Assembly: GCF_000158915.1 (NCBI RefSeq)
Contig: NZ_GG657754.1
Location: 2,317,763 to 2,372,512 of the forward strand
Direction: 5' to 3'
Length of the DNA: 54,750 nucleotides
From: Streptomyces himastatinicus ATCC 53653
Lineage (GTDB): Bacteria; Actinomycetota; Actinomycetes; Streptomycetales; Streptomycetaceae
Made by a program: the position numbers and the translations under genes. Under the pieces are notes generated by a model. The model saw only the letters and a list, made by a program, of their open reading frames with translations, had not been told where the DNA came from and did no database searches. Within the stretch, counting starts at the first letter, position 1, and the number at the start of each line of letters is the position of its first letter. Below are positions 1 to 8,752 of the stretch, one piece after another.

Positions 1-65
1 CCGGATCTTTTTCATGGGCCCGAGGCCCGCCGCCCTTTGGTCCTGCGCCGCGCCGCCGGGGCGGG

Positions 66-1517
66 TCAGCCCACCGCGGTGTCATCCCCGGCGGTGAGCC
101 GCGCGATCGGGGCGGGCGGGGCCGCGGCCGGAAGGTCGACCCGAAGCAGCGCGCCACCGCGTGCGGAGCGGGCGACGGTGGCCCGGCCGCCGTGGGCGTC
201 GACGACCCGCTGCACGATCGACAGCCCCAGACCGGATCCCGGCAACGCCCGGGCGCTGTCGGCACGGTAGAACCGGTCGAACACCCGCGGTACGTCGGCG
301 GCGTCGATGCCCGGCCCGGCGTCGTCGACCTCGAGCACCGCCGACGCGCCCTCGGCACGGAGCCGGACCTGGACCGGCTGGTCCGCGGGGGACCACTTGC
401 CGGCGTTGTCGATGAGGTTGAGCACCGCCCGCTCGAGCGCAGCGGGACGCCCGCTCACCCACACGGAGGTCATGTCGAGCGCGACCTCGATGTCGGGCAC
501 GCGGGAACGCGCCCGGGTCGCGGCGGCCACCACCACGTCGGCGAGGTCGAGCACCTCGGTGCTCTCGTCGCTGACGTCACCGCGCGCCAGGTCGGTCAGT
601 TCGGCGACAAGGGTGCTCAACTCGGCCACCTGGGCGCCGAGATCGTTGAGCAGCCGGGTCCGGCTCTCCGTCGGCAGTGCGCTGTCCAGGGTGCCGCGCC
701 GATCGAGCCGGATCAGCAGCTCGGCGTTGAGGCGCAGGCTGGTGAGCGGGGTCTTGAGCTCGTGGGCGGCGTCCTCGGCGAGCAGCCGCTGGGCCCGTCG
801 GGAGTCCCGGAGCGCGGCGAGCATGTCGTTGATCGACTGGATCAGCCGCCGGATCTCCCCACCGCCCTCATCCGGGATGTCGGCGTCGAGATCCCGGGTG
901 TGCGCGACACGTACCGCGGTGGCGGTCAGCCGGTCGATCGGTGCCAGCCCGGTCCGCGCCACGGTCCGCCCGACAAGGGCGCCGCCGACCACGCAGAGCA
1001 GCCCGATCAGCAGCATGCCCAACCCGAACCGGTTGATCGGGCTGTCGTCGGCGACGCGGGCCACCTGGACCGCGCCGTCGCCCGCCCGCAGAGTGTAGAT
1101 GCGGTAGCCGTCGTCGTCGCTGTCCTTCGACTCCATCAGGTCGGCCGACGCACCCTGCGCCACGCGCCCGGCGTGCTCGCTGACCGGGGGCAGCGCGGGT
1201 TGGCCGGCCGGCGTCCGGGTCGAGCCGTCGGGCAGGATGACCCGCACCAGCCGACCGGATCCGGGATACGGCGGTAGCTGGACCTGCGCCAGACCGGCGC
1301 GCTCCGCGTTCGTCGCCAGGACGCGGGAGTCGGCGCGTAGCTGATTCTCGGCGGTGTCCCGCAGCTCCCAGTCCAGTAGCTCGCTGGCCACCTGGAAGGC
1401 CACGAACACGCTGACCGCGATGGCCGTCGCCGCGATCACCGTCAGCCTGGTCCGCAGGGACCGCCGGCGCCACCATCGGGTCAGCCGGCGCGGTTCCCGG
1501 CCGGCGGGCCTGCTCAC
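66..1517 (-). CDS. Sensor histidine kinase, MprB-like
   Basis: Membrane-bound sensor kinase that should autophosphorylate and pass phosphate to the response regulator encoded just upstream. The 483-residue protein has an N-terminal membrane segment (about 26-46), an extracytoplasmic sensor region, a second membrane segment (about 163-187), a HAMP linker, the DHp box AAHELKTP with His252 as phosphoacceptor, and a C-terminal ATPase domain with DNAGKW (N box), DAGPGI (G1) and GSGLGLSIV (G2). The GTG start at 1517 overlaps the regulator stop (GTGA), so the two are translationally coupled. The layout resembles mycobacterial MprB. The sensed signal cannot be told from sequence. Confidence 0.93.
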   Translation of the reverse strand: MSRPAGREPRRLTRWWRRRSLRTRLTVIAATAIAVSVFVAFQVASELLDWELRDTAENQLRADSRVLATNAERAGLAQVQLPPYPGSGRLVRVILPDGSTRTPAGQPALPPVSEHAGRVAQGASADLMESKDSDDDGYRIYTLRAGDGAVQVARVADDSPINRFGLGMLLIGLLCVVGGALVGRTVARTGLAPIDRLTATAVRVAHTRDLDADIPDEGGGEIRRLIQSINDMLAALRDSRRAQRLLAEDAAHELKTPLTSLRLNAELLIRLDRRGTLDSALPTESRTRLLNDLGAQVAELSTLVAELTDLARGDVSDESTEVLDLADVVVAAATRARSRVPDIEVALDMTSVWVSGRPAALERAVLNLIDNAGKWSPADQPVQVRLRAEGASAVLEVDDAGPGIDAADVPRVFDRFYRADSARALPGSGLGLSIVQRVVDAHGGRATVARSARGGALLRVDLPAAAPPAPIARLTAGDDTAVG

Positions 1518-2206
1518 GGAGAAGTCTCCCGCAACGTGTATCCCAGGCCGCGCAGCGTGTAGATCAATCGCGGCTCACCCTCGGCCTCCATCTTGCGGCG
1601 CAGGTAGCTCACGTATACCTGGAGGTTGTTGGCGGTGGAGCTCATGCCGAAGCCCCAGATCGCCTCGAACAGCGCGTCGCGGGTCAAGACCCGGCTCGCG
1701 TTGCGCATGAGGACCTGCAGGAGGGAGAACTCGGTCCGGGTCAGGTGCAGCGGCCGCCCGCCCCGCCACGCCTCGAACCTGTCGGGATCGAGCCGGACGT
1801 CGGCGAACGACAGGATCTGCGCCTCCCCGTCGGTCGGCGTGCGCCGGCGCAGCAGGGCCCGCACCCGGGCCAGTAACTCCTCGGTGGCGAACGGCTTGGG
1901 CAGGTAGTCGTCGGCGCCCGCGTCCAGCCCCGTGACCCGGTCGGAGACCTGGTCACGGGCGGTCAGCATCAGCACCGGCAGATCCCGACCCGCGGCCCGC
2001 AACCGCCGGCAGGTCTCCAACCCGCCGAGGCGGGGCATCATCACGTCGAGGAGCAGCAGATCCAGCGTGTCACCGCTGGCCCCACCGACCCCGTCGAGCA
2101 CGGCGAGACCGTTGGTGACGGTGCTGGTGTCGTAACCCTCGACCTGGAGCACCCGCTCCAGCGACTCACGGATGGCCGGGTCATCATCCGCGATCATGAT
2201 CCGCAC
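1514..2206 (-). CDS. OmpR-family response regulator, MprA-like
   Basis: DNA-binding response regulator of 230 residues, partner of the overlapping downstream kinase. The receiver domain (about 1-120) has the acidic pocket DDD at 7-9, the phosphoacceptor Asp54 in LLLDVMMP, the conserved Thr in LMLTA and Lys in LPKPF. The C-terminal winged helix (about 130-226) ends with the typical YVSYLRRKM...IYTLRGLGY pattern. The start is GTG at 2206, behind a G-rich stretch. An internal ATG nine bases later is possible. Probably autoregulated as a bicistronic unit; target genes unknown. Confidence 0.93.
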   Translation of the reverse strand: MRIMIADDDPAIRESLERVLQVEGYDTSTVTNGLAVLDGVGGASGDTLDLLLLDVMMPRLGGLETCRRLRAAGRDLPVLMLTARDQVSDRVTGLDAGADDYLPKPFATEELLARVRALLRRRTPTDGEAQILSFADVRLDPDRFEAWRGGRPLHLTRTEFSLLQVLMRNASRVLTRDALFEAIWGFGMSSTANNLQVYVSYLRRKMEAEGEPRLIYTLRGLGYTLRETSP

Positions 2207-2300
2207 GCCGGCCCGCCCCCTTCCAGTCGATGTTTTTGCCGCTCATTGTCCCCGATCAACCTGAGGCCAGGATTAGAGCGTCGCTGGGGACCGCGCTCTT

Positions 2301-2417
2301 GCCGTCGAGGACGTCGGGACGGTACTGGAGGGTGCGTAGTCCACGGCGGACAGCGGTGATCAGGTCGTCGGGGTCGGCGAAGGCCCGGTTGGCCAGGACG
2401 GTGCGCCGTAGCACGAT
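2301..2417 (-). pseudogene. IS630-type transposase remnant (C-terminal piece)
   Basis: About 39 codons on the minus strand read as the C-terminal tail of an IS630-family DDE transposase: a LANRAF segment, a helix DDLITAVRRGLRTLQ and the ending YRPDVLDG. In full proteins this follows a VWS(x)LKR motif and leads to a short FLAxTGL tail; here both sides run into unrelated sequence. No catalytic DDE residues, terminal repeats or target duplication are visible. This is a decayed fragment. The rest of the 2207-2575 gap shows nothing recognisable. Confidence 0.55.
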
Positions 2418-2575
2418 GGGGCCGCCGAGCCGGCATGTGGGACCTCCCGGTCGGCAAGATGCCATTCCGGACGCGTTCGTATCGACGACCGGCAGCGCCC
2501 TCGCCCCGTACCTCGGCGGTGGCGCGCAGGTGTCCCTCGACGGCTGGGGCTGAGTGCCTGCGGCAGCACGGGCGT

Positions 2576-3355
2576 TCAGTTGTCGGAGGCCGTCTCGCGG
2601 AGGAAGCGGGTCAGCAGGTCGGTGATCGCGCTGGGCCGTTCCAGGTTGGGCAGGTGGCCTGCCCAGGGCAGTTCCTGGTGGCGGGCGCCGGGGATACGGG
2701 CTGCCAAGTGGGCGGCGATCTCGCGGAAGTCCGGCAGGTCGTGGGCGCCCGATACGGCCAGGCAGGGCGCCTCGATCCGTGCCAGGTCGACCCGAGCCTC
2801 GGCGGGGGCGAATTCGGCCGTCAGCTGCACCTCGAAGGCGTGCCGCTGCATCCGTCGGACGCGCTCCCTGGCCTCGTCACCGGCCTCCGGACCCAGCCAC
2901 GTCGCCACGTTCAGCTCGACGGCTGCCGTGAGGTCCCCGGCCTCGAAGAGCGCGTCCTCCCGTTCGGCGAAGGACCGCAGCGCGGGGCCGGGCGGGTGTC
3001 CGGGCAGCGCGGAGCAGAGCAGTGCCAGGGCCGTGACGGCGTCCGGGCGGGCGGCCGCCACGTCCAGGGCGACCTGGCCGCCGTACGAGGAACCGACCAG
3101 TGCGGCCCGTTCGATGCCCAGGTGGTCCAGGAGGCCCAGGACGTCCGCGGCGTCACCGTACGGGCGGTCGGCCGCCGGGGAGTCGCCGAACCCCCGGAAG
3201 TCGCACCGGACCACCCGGTATCCGGCGGCGGCCAGCACCGGCCACTGCGGGTCCCACATGCGCCGGTCACACACCGAGGAGTGCAGCAGCACCACGGCCG
3301 GGCCGTTCCCCGACACATCGTGAGAGAGAGTCATTCGGCGGACGGTAGCGGACAT
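2576..3355 (-). CDS. Alpha/beta hydrolase
   Basis: Cytoplasmic alpha/beta-hydrolase of about 259 residues (252 if the ATG at 3334 is used). It shows the oxyanion-hole LLHSS after strand 3, a nucleophile elbow GSSYGG with Ser, an acid-bearing segment SGAHDLPDF and a catalytic His in WAGHLPNLERP. This is the usual plan of 3-oxoadipate enol-lactonase and lipase-like hydrolases. It lies 19 bases downstream of the MmyB-type regulator on the same strand, so the two are probably co-transcribed. ATG 3355 was chosen because GGATGAGG, overlapping the upstream stop, lies before it; the start is uncertain. Substrate unknown. Confidence 0.85.
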   Translation of the reverse strand: MSATVRRMTLSHDVSGNGPAVVLLHSSVCDRRMWDPQWPVLAAAGYRVVRCDFRGFGDSPAADRPYGDAADVLGLLDHLGIERAALVGSSYGGQVALDVAAARPDAVTALALLCSALPGHPPGPALRSFAEREDALFEAGDLTAAVELNVATWLGPEAGDEARERVRRMQRHAFEVQLTAEFAPAEARVDLARIEAPCLAVSGAHDLPDFREIAAHLAARIPGARHQELPWAGHLPNLERPSAITDLLTRFLRETASDN

Positions 3356-3374
3356 GACGCCCCGAGGACACACC

Positions 3375-4217
3375 TCATCCGGCCGCCTGGTGCGCCAGGA
3401 TACGCAACGCGTCCGCGGACGCCGGGTCGTCCGGGGTGTAGATCTCCAGCCGGTGGTCGGGGCTGTCGGGCTGTAGCCAGACCTGGTAGGACACGTCCAG
3501 GGCGCCGACCGTGGAGTGGCGCAGCCGCATGGTGCCGGTGGTGCAGTCGGCGACATCGCCGGTGGCCCACATCGCCGCGAAGTCGTCGCTGCGCATCGTG
3601 ATTTCCCCGATCAGCTCGGCCAGGCGAGCGTCCGTGGGGTGGCGGCCCGCGGTGAGGCGCAGGTAGGCGACGTGGATACGGGCGAGTTCGGGCCAGTTGC
3701 GGTGCAGGTCGCGGGTGAGGGGGTCGAGGAAGAACATCCGGGGGATCGACGGGCGCCGGGCCGGGTCCTGGGGTGCGTCGAAGGCGATGTGCTCGGCCAC
3801 GAGGGCGTTGCCGGTGCGGTTCCAGGCGAGGACGTCGCCCCGTCGGCCGAGGACGATCGCCGGGGTGGCCTCGCCGAGGGACTCCAGGAGGGCGAGGACG
3901 CGCGGGTGGGGCTGCTCCGGCGGCGGTTCGCGGAGGCCGGACTTCGCGGATTGCCGGGCGAGGTTGTGGAGGTGGACGGTCTCGACCCGGTCGAGCCGGA
4001 GCACCCGGGCGAGGGCACCGAGGACTTGCTCGGAGGCGGTGTCGGCCTGGCCCTGCTCCAGGCGGGTGTAGTAGCCCGCGCTCATTCCGGCGAGCTGGGA
4101 CAGCTCCTCACGCCGCAGACCGGGGACGCGCCGACAGGTGCCGTACGTACGCAGGCCGATCTCGGCCGGGGTGATGCGGTCACGGCGGCGCTTGAGGAAC
4201 GTACCCAGGTTCTCCAC
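3375..4217 (-). CDS. XRE-family regulator with MmyB-like ligand domain
   Basis: Transcription regulator of 280 residues. The N-terminal helix-turn-helix (LRREELSQLAGMSAGYYTRLEQG, about 31-53) is followed by a C-terminal MmyB-type PAS-like domain containing FFLDPLTRDLH, AYLRLTAGRHP and LEIYTPDDPAS. This family is widespread in Streptomyces and often controls the divergently transcribed neighbour, here a DHA2 efflux pump; MmyB-type ligand domains are thought to bind fatty acids. The start is GTG 4217, since the family begins ENLGTFLKRRRD. Upstream codons to 4322 read into the divergent promoter. No good Shine-Dalgarno is visible, so the transcript may be leaderless. An 11-base inverted repeat lies between the two genes. 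Confidence 0.9.
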   Translation of the reverse strand: MENLGTFLKRRRDRITPAEIGLRTYGTCRRVPGLRREELSQLAGMSAGYYTRLEQGQADTASEQVLGALARVLRLDRVETVHLHNLARQSAKSGLREPPPEQPHPRVLALLESLGEATPAIVLGRRGDVLAWNRTGNALVAEHIAFDAPQDPARRPSIPRMFFLDPLTRDLHRNWPELARIHVAYLRLTAGRHPTDARLAELIGEITMRSDDFAAMWATGDVADCTTGTMRLRHSTVGALDVSYQVWLQPDSPDHRLEIYTPDDPASADALRILAHQAAG

Positions 4218-4247
4218 GTGTTCGAGCCTAGGCCGCTGAGCCGGCTG

Positions 4248-4274
4248 GTGGGTGTACCTGCTGGGGATACCCAC
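4248..4274. promoter_or_regulatory. Inverted repeat, probable operator between mmyB-type regulator and efflux gene
   Basis: GTGGGTGTACC and GGGATACCCAC form arms of 11 bases that match at 9 positions when folded, with a 5-base spacer (4259-4263). The repeat sits in the 103-base divergent intergenic region, so one dimeric regulator bound here could repress both genes. Symmetry is seen directly; the role is inferred. Confidence 0.5.
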
Positions 4275-4320
4275 GGCACGGGGATGGCTGCCGCGCCCGG
4301 TCCGAAGGACGGTCGGCACC

Positions 4321-5793
4321 ATGACTCAACTGCGTGTGCACCACTCCCCCGGCCTGCGGTCGTGGCTCGGGCTTGTGGTGATCCTCGGACCGGTGCTCCT
4401 CGTCTCCATGGACGGATCGATCCTGTTTCTGGCGATGCCACGGATCAGCCAGGCCCTCACCCCGACCGCCGATCAGGCGTTGTGGATCCTGGATGTGTAC
4501 GGCTTCGCCGTCGGCTCGCTGCTGATCGCCTTCGGTAACCTCGGCGACCGCTACGGACGGCTGAAGCTGCTGCTGATCGGGGCGACCGTGTTCGGCGCGG
4601 GGTCCGCCGGGGCGGCGTTCGCGCCGGGCCCGGAGCTTCTCATCGTGTGCCGGGCGGTCATGGGCGTGGCGGGGGCGACGCTCCTGCCCTCGGCGCTGGC
4701 CGTGTTGAGCGAGCTGTTCCCCGAGCCGCGGCTCCGGGCGCGGGCCATCGGCATCTTCGCGGCCGCGTTCGCCGCGGGGTTCGCGGTGGGTCCGATCGTC
4801 GGCGGCGCGCTGCTGGAGCGGTTCTGGTGGGGGTCGGTCTTCCTGGTCAACCTCCCGGTCATCGCCATGTTCGTCGCGGTCGCGCCGGTCCTGCTGGGCG
4901 AGGTGCGCGAGACGCGCCACGGCCGGGTCGACAGGCTCAGCCTGGTGACTTCCGCCGGAGGTCTGCTGCTCACGGTCTACGGGCTCAAGCGCGTGGCCGC
5001 GCAAGGGGTGTCGGTGCCGCCGGTCGTGGCAATGGCCTTCGGCGCCGCGTCGCTGGTGTGGTTCGCGCGTCGGCAGCGGCACCTGGACCACCCGCTGATC
5101 GACTTCTCGCTCTTCCGCGACCGCGTGTTCACGATCGCGGTCATCACCGGTCTGCTGCCGCTGGCGGCGTGGTCGGTGGCGGCGTATCTGACCGGAGTCT
5201 ATCTCCAGTCGGTCCTGGGCCTGACCGTTCTGCACGCGGCGCTCCTGGCGCTGCCCGGTGCGGTCGTCCTCACCGTCACGTGCGTCGTCACGCCGATGGC
5301 CGTCGGCCGCTTCGGCAAGCGGGCCGCGCTCATCGTGTGCCACTTCTCCATCGCGGCCGGTGTGGTGCTGTTGCTGCCGACCACGACCACCGGCGGGGTC
5401 GGCTGGTACGTCGCGTCGACGGCGCTCGCGGGCGTCGGCTTCGGCATCTCGTTCAGCGTCGTCGCCGACACCGCGGTCGCGGCGGTCCCCGCGGAACGGG
5501 CGGGGGCGGCGGGCGCGATCGCCGAGACCAGCAACGAGATCGGCAATGCCCTCGGGATCGCGCTCCTCGGCTCGCTCGCCACGATGGTCTTCCGGCTCCA
5601 GGGGCCCGGCCTCGCCCCCGCGCTCGATGAAACCCTCCAGCTGCCCGGCCTCGCCCCCGCCGCGGCACGCGACGCGAAGGCGGCCTTCGTCACCGGTCTG
5701 CACACCGTCGCCGTGGTGGCCGGGTTGCTGCATGCCGTGCTGGGGGCCGTGGCCCTGCGATGGCTGCGCGCCACGGGCGGTCCCCGTCGGTGA
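4321..5793 (+). CDS. MFS transporter, DHA2 (drug:H+ antiporter) family
   Basis: Inner-membrane efflux protein of 490 residues, hydrophobic throughout, with the length and spacing of 14-helix DHA2 drug/proton antiporters such as QacA and SmvA. The first helix carries VSMDGSILFLAMPRI (motif D1-like). The cytoplasmic loop GNLGDRYGRLKLLLIG is motif A, and the helix-5 motif C is GFAVGPIVGGALLERFWW. The start ATG at 4321 is placed where the family begins; the upstream extension crosses the operator region. Divergent from a MmyB-type regulator that probably controls it. Substrate not predictable; it could export a xenobiotic or a fatty compound. Confidence 0.92.
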   Translation: MTQLRVHHSPGLRSWLGLVVILGPVLLVSMDGSILFLAMPRISQALTPTADQALWILDVYGFAVGSLLIAFGNLGDRYGRLKLLLIGATVFGAGSAGAAFAPGPELLIVCRAVMGVAGATLLPSALAVLSELFPEPRLRARAIGIFAAAFAAGFAVGPIVGGALLERFWWGSVFLVNLPVIAMFVAVAPVLLGEVRETRHGRVDRLSLVTSAGGLLLTVYGLKRVAAQGVSVPPVVAMAFGAASLVWFARRQRHLDHPLIDFSLFRDRVFTIAVITGLLPLAAWSVAAYLTGVYLQSVLGLTVLHAALLALPGAVVLTVTCVVTPMAVGRFGKRAALIVCHFSIAAGVVLLLPTTTTGGVGWYVASTALAGVGFGISFSVVADTAVAAVPAERAGAAGAIAETSNEIGNALGIALLGSLATMVFRLQGPGLAPALDETLQLPGLAPAAARDAKAAFVTGLHTVAVVAGLLHAVLGAVALRWLRATGGPRR

Positions 5794-5863
5794 GACGCCG
5801 GGGGACAGCCTGTCGGGAGGGCTGAGAGGATGACGCGATCACAACAGAAGGAGAGTGGTGTGC

Positions 5864-6067
5864 ATGATCGTGCTCCTCTTGGTCGGTGTCCTCGTGCTCG
5901 TCGTGGGAGGGTGCGCCTGCGTCTTCTGGGCGGCGCGGGGTGACAGTCCGCGATGGGTGCGCGGGGTGTCCAGGGTGACCCTGGCGGTGAGCGAGGTGGC
6001 GAGCACCGCGTCGAAGCGCAGCAACCGGAGTTCGGGCCAGAACTCGGCGGACGACGGGGACAGCTGA
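5864..6067 (+). CDS. Small membrane protein, function unknown
   Basis: A 67-residue protein with one N-terminal hydrophobic helix (MIVLLLVGVLVLVVGGCACVF) followed by a short basic, then polar, tail rich in Ser, Asn and Asp. AAGGAG at 5848-5853 gives a 10-base spacing to ATG 5864; GTG 5858 is an alternative with 4-base spacing. It lies 70 bases after the efflux gene on the same strand. Its real start signal and membrane helix argue that it is a gene, but I do not recognise the family. Confidence 0.6.
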   Translation: MIVLLLVGVLVLVVGGCACVFWAARGDSPRWVRGVSRVTLAVSEVASTASKRSNRSSGQNSADDGDS

Positions 6068-6077
6068 ACGCGCACCA

Positions 6078-6932
6078 TCAGGTTGCGAGAAAGGGCCGCA
6101 GCAGGCCGAGCAGCGCATCGGGGCGGTGGAGCGGGATGATGTGGCCGCAGTCCTCGATGAGATGGCCGGTGAGGTCGTCGGCGAGGGGCCGCACTTGGTG
6201 TTCGAGTGCGGTGCCCACCGGGTGGGCCCCGATGGTCATCGTGGGCATGGTGAGGCGCCGGCCGCTGTCCGTCTCGGCCTGGATCTGCTGTGCGCTGGTG
6301 GCCAGCGCGCGGTACGAGGAGAAGGCGCGGCGCAGGGCCTCGCTCCCGGTGTGGGCGCGGACGAACGCGTCGCGGAGGGCGGGGCGCACCCCGTGGCCGA
6401 GAGTGCCGGAGTCGAGGAACCAGTCGATGTAGCGCGCTTCGTGGCCGGGCAATACGTGCTCGGCGAGGCCCGGTTCGGCGTGGAAGCCGAACCACCAGGG
6501 TGCCCCATGGGCGAGGAACCCTTCGGCGCCCGGCAGTCTGCCGAGCAGCGCCTCCATGAGCACCAGTCGTCGGACGAGTTCGGGGCGGCGCATGGCGAGC
6601 AGGAAGGCGGGCGGGGTTCCCGCGTCGATGCCGACCACGGTCGCGGAGGTCTCGCCGAGGGCTTCGAGGAGCGCTTCGGCGTCGGTGGCGAGGGTCCCGG
6701 CGTCGTAGCCGTCCGCGGCGGGGTCGCTCGCGCCGATGCCGCGCATGTCCGGTGCGATCACGCGGTGGTGCGCGGCGAGGCCGTCGAGGATGTCGGTCCA
6801 CAGCTCCCAGGTGTGCGGGAAGCCGTGCAGCAGCAGGACGGCGGGGCCTTCGCCGGTGAGCGCGACGTTGAGGGTGATACCGCCCGCCGTGACGCGGCGC
6901 AGTTCGACGGTGGGGTGCGGGGTGGCGGGCAC
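6078..6932 (-). CDS. Alpha/beta hydrolase with Asp nucleophile (epoxide hydrolase / haloacid dehalogenase-like)
   Basis: Hydrolase of 284 residues. HGFPHTWELW provides the oxyanion loop, DMRGIGASD follows strand 4, and the nucleophile elbow GIDAGTP carries Asp103 instead of Ser. That is the hallmark of epoxide hydrolases, haloalkane dehalogenases and fluoroacetate dehalogenases. The catalytic His is His264 in DCGHIIPLHRP. Such enzymes form an alkyl-enzyme ester on Asp and hydrolyse it. The gene is divergent from an HxlR regulator with a 98-base gap containing a short inverted repeat, so it is probably the regulated target. The exact substrate, epoxide or organohalogen, cannot be decided here. 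Confidence 0.87.
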   Translation of the reverse strand: MPATPHPTVELRRVTAGGITLNVALTGEGPAVLLLHGFPHTWELWTDILDGLAAHHRVIAPDMRGIGASDPAADGYDAGTLATDAEALLEALGETSATVVGIDAGTPPAFLLAMRRPELVRRLVLMEALLGRLPGAEGFLAHGAPWWFGFHAEPGLAEHVLPGHEARYIDWFLDSGTLGHGVRPALRDAFVRAHTGSEALRRAFSSYRALATSAQQIQAETDSGRRLTMPTMTIGAHPVGTALEHQVRPLADDLTGHLIEDCGHIIPLHRPDALLGLLRPFLAT

Positions 6933-6957
6933 GAGGGCTCCCAGGTGGTTACCAATG

Positions 6958-6986
6958 GTGACAAGGGAACGCTAGGTTCCTAGACT
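6958..6986 (+). promoter_or_regulatory. Predicted hxlR promoter with embedded inverted repeat
   Basis: GTGACA (6958-6963) and TAGACT (6981-6986) are spaced by 17 bases, a good match to a housekeeping promoter reading toward the HxlR gene. Inside the spacer, GGAAC (6966-6970) and GTTCC (6976-6980) form a perfect 5-base inverted repeat with a 5-base gap, well placed for HxlR autorepression. Confidence 0.45.
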
Positions 6987-7030
6987 GGGCCCGCCAAGAC
7001 CGCACTTTTGCCTCAGGTGGTGAGCTTCAG

Positions 7031-7444
7031 GTGACCTCCTCCCCGTCGGGGACCGCCTCCGAGGGGGCGCGCGGCGATCTGTTCTCCCCGCAGTGCCCGA
7101 CCCGCCGTCTGCTCGACCGGATCGGCACGAAGTGGACGTCGATGGCCATCAAGGTGCTGGCGGAGGCGTCGCCGGACGAGGTGCGCTTCGCGGAGCTGCG
7201 GCGCCGGATGCCGGGGGTGTCGCAGAAGATGCTCTCCGCCACGCTCCAGAGCCTGACCCGGGACGGCCTGGTCGGCCGCCGGGTGGAGCCGACGGTGCCG
7301 CCGCGCGTGCACTATCGGCTCACCCCGCTGGGGCTCTCGCTGGAAGGGCCCCTGGCCGCGGTCCGGGCGTGGGCCGAGGAGCATATGGCCGAGATCGACC
7401 GCGCCAACCGGCTCAGCGAGGAGCCCAACGGAACGTCACCCTGA
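7031..7444 (+). CDS. HxlR-family transcription regulator
   Basis: Winged-helix regulator of 137 residues. After a variable N-terminus, CPTRRLLDRIGTKWTSMAIKVL is the HxlR-type entry helix with a Cys that in some members senses electrophiles or oxidants. FAELRRRMPGVSQKMLSATLQSLTRDGLVGR is the recognition wing, and VHYRLTPLGLSLEGPL closes the domain. Start GTG 7031. Divergent from the Asp-nucleophile hydrolase. Its 3' end overlaps the convergent DinB-like gene by 9 bases. Probably represses the hydrolase and itself through the repeat near 6966-6980. Confidence 0.9.
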   Translation: MTSSPSGTASEGARGDLFSPQCPTRRLLDRIGTKWTSMAIKVLAEASPDEVRFAELRRRMPGVSQKMLSATLQSLTRDGLVGRRVEPTVPPRVHYRLTPLGLSLEGPLAAVRAWAEEHMAEIDRANRLSEEPNGTSP

Positions 7445-7972
7445 CGACGCGGCGCGCAGCAGCCGGAGTTGGCCGATCTCGGTGACGTTCTTCATGAGTT
7501 CGGCGTTCACCCATCCGACCATATGGGCGACGGTGTACTGCGGGTCGTCCTGCCAGGGGAACCGGGCGGTGGCGTCCAGTTCGGTGTCGGCGAGCCCGTC
7601 CAGCACCGCCAGCCAGTCGTCGCGCAGACCGCGCAGCCACTCGATGGCCGCCTTGCCGCCGCCCGGCCAGACGATCTCGGTCCGCCCCCTGGGCTCCCGT
7701 CCCCGGGCGTGGTCGATGGTCACGCTCCACCACCAGCCGATGTGCCAGCTCACCCAGCCGATGGTGGGAACCGGAACGGGATCGGGTTCGGCGTCGGCCC
7801 AGTCCGGCACCCAGGTGCCATCGGATGCCTGACGCATCGTCCAGCAGATGGACGCGGGCTCCCAGAGGAAGTCCCCGGGCTCCAGTCGCTCCAGATGGTA
7901 TTCGAAGAGTGACCAGGTCAGGTCGAACTGCCAGCGCAGCAAGTCACATCGGGAAGCAGGGGAAACAGTCAT
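7436..7972 (-). CDS. DinB-superfamily (four-helix) protein
   Basis: A 178-residue protein of the DinB / DUF664 metal-binding four-helix fold, recognised from the first helix LLRWQFDLTWSLFEYHLERL, the GWVSWHIGWWWSVTIDHA segment with conserved His residues, and the closing VAHMVGWVNAELMKNVTEIGQLRLL. Members include mycothiol- and bacillithiol-dependent enzymes; no specific reaction can be assigned. The start was set at ATG 7972 (MTVSPAS); the 16 upstream codons run into a promoter region. Convergent with HxlR, overlapping by 9 bases. Confidence 0.75.
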   Translation of the reverse strand: MTVSPASRCDLLRWQFDLTWSLFEYHLERLEPGDFLWEPASICWTMRQASDGTWVPDWADAEPDPVPVPTIGWVSWHIGWWWSVTIDHARGREPRGRTEIVWPGGGKAAIEWLRGLRDDWLAVLDGLADTELDATARFPWQDDPQYTVAHMVGWVNAELMKNVTEIGQLRLLRAASSG

Positions 7973-8024
7973 CTGCCGACCCTGGCACGCCCTTACGCAA
8001 CTCGGGAAATGGTTATCCAACTCC

Positions 8025-8053
8025 TTGACGACATCCGATGTTTGCCCTAGCTT
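8025..8053 (+). promoter_or_regulatory. Predicted promoter of the polysaccharide lyase gene
   Basis: TTGACG (8025-8030) and TAGCTT (8048-8053) with a 17-base spacer, about 45 bases before the lyase start codon. Resembles a housekeeping (HrdB-type) promoter. Confidence 0.45.
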
Positions 8054-8098
8054 CCTGACGCTACATCAGGTCTGGACCTTTAGTACTGGAGGGTGGAC

Positions 8099-8752
8099 AT
8101 GCGCAGACGGACACTGCTCGGCGGCGCGGCCGCGACCGGGTTGGGGCTGACGGGCGTCGGCCTGTCGGCGGCACCCGCACAGGCATCGCCCATCGGATCC
8201 GGCTGGACGGAGATCAACCCCGGATACTCCGTCCACCAGCCGCCCGGCGCGACGCGCCACACGTACGACAGCTCCACCGGGGAGCACCACTTCTGGGTCT
8301 ACGACTCCGACCCGAGCACCTTCCCGGGACAGGACTCGGGACCCCGCAGCGAGCTGCGGTTCAAGAACGACTACACCTCCGGCCAGGCGCAGTTCGAGTG
8401 CGACATGACGGTGAAGTCGTCCGCGCACCGGGTCTGCGTCTTCCAGGTCTTCGGCGCGGCGACGCAGGCGACCGCGTTCATGGCGCTGGCCATGAACAAC
8501 AACAGCCTCGCCTACTACGGCAAGACCGATCAGGTCATCTACCGGCCGATCTACGACACCACGCTGCGGCTGAACGTCGTGCACGACACCACCGCGCGCG
8601 CGGTGCACGTCTTCGTCAACCGGGAGTTCCAGGTCAGCTACGCGGACCACGGCGCGGGGACCCACTACTTCAAGTGCGGACTGTACGGCCGCGACGGGAT
8701 GTCCGCACGCTCCGACTGCTATGTGCGGAACGTCCACCTTTACCGCAAGTAA
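8099..8752 (+). CDS. Tat-exported jelly-roll polysaccharide lyase (PL7/PL20-like)
   Basis: Secreted protein of 217 residues. The N-terminus MRRRTLLGG followed by a hydrophobic stretch and AQA-SP looks like a Tat signal with cleavage near residue 30. The mature part is a small beta-jelly-roll. It carries RSELRF, like the RxELR motif of alginate lyase family PL7, VFQVFG in place of QIH, and YFKCGLYGRDG, like YFKxGxY. PL20 glucuronan lyases share this fold. Expected reaction: beta-elimination on a uronic-acid polymer; the polymer is not certain. ATG 8099 has GGAGG seven bases upstream. Transcribed alone from its own promoter. Confidence 0.72.
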   Translation: MRRRTLLGGAAATGLGLTGVGLSAAPAQASPIGSGWTEINPGYSVHQPPGATRHTYDSSTGEHHFWVYDSDPSTFPGQDSGPRSELRFKNDYTSGQAQFECDMTVKSSAHRVCVFQVFGAATQATAFMALAMNNNSLAYYGKTDQVIYRPIYDTTLRLNVVHDTTARAVHVFVNREFQVSYADHGAGTHYFKCGLYGRDGMSARSDCYVRNVHLYRK

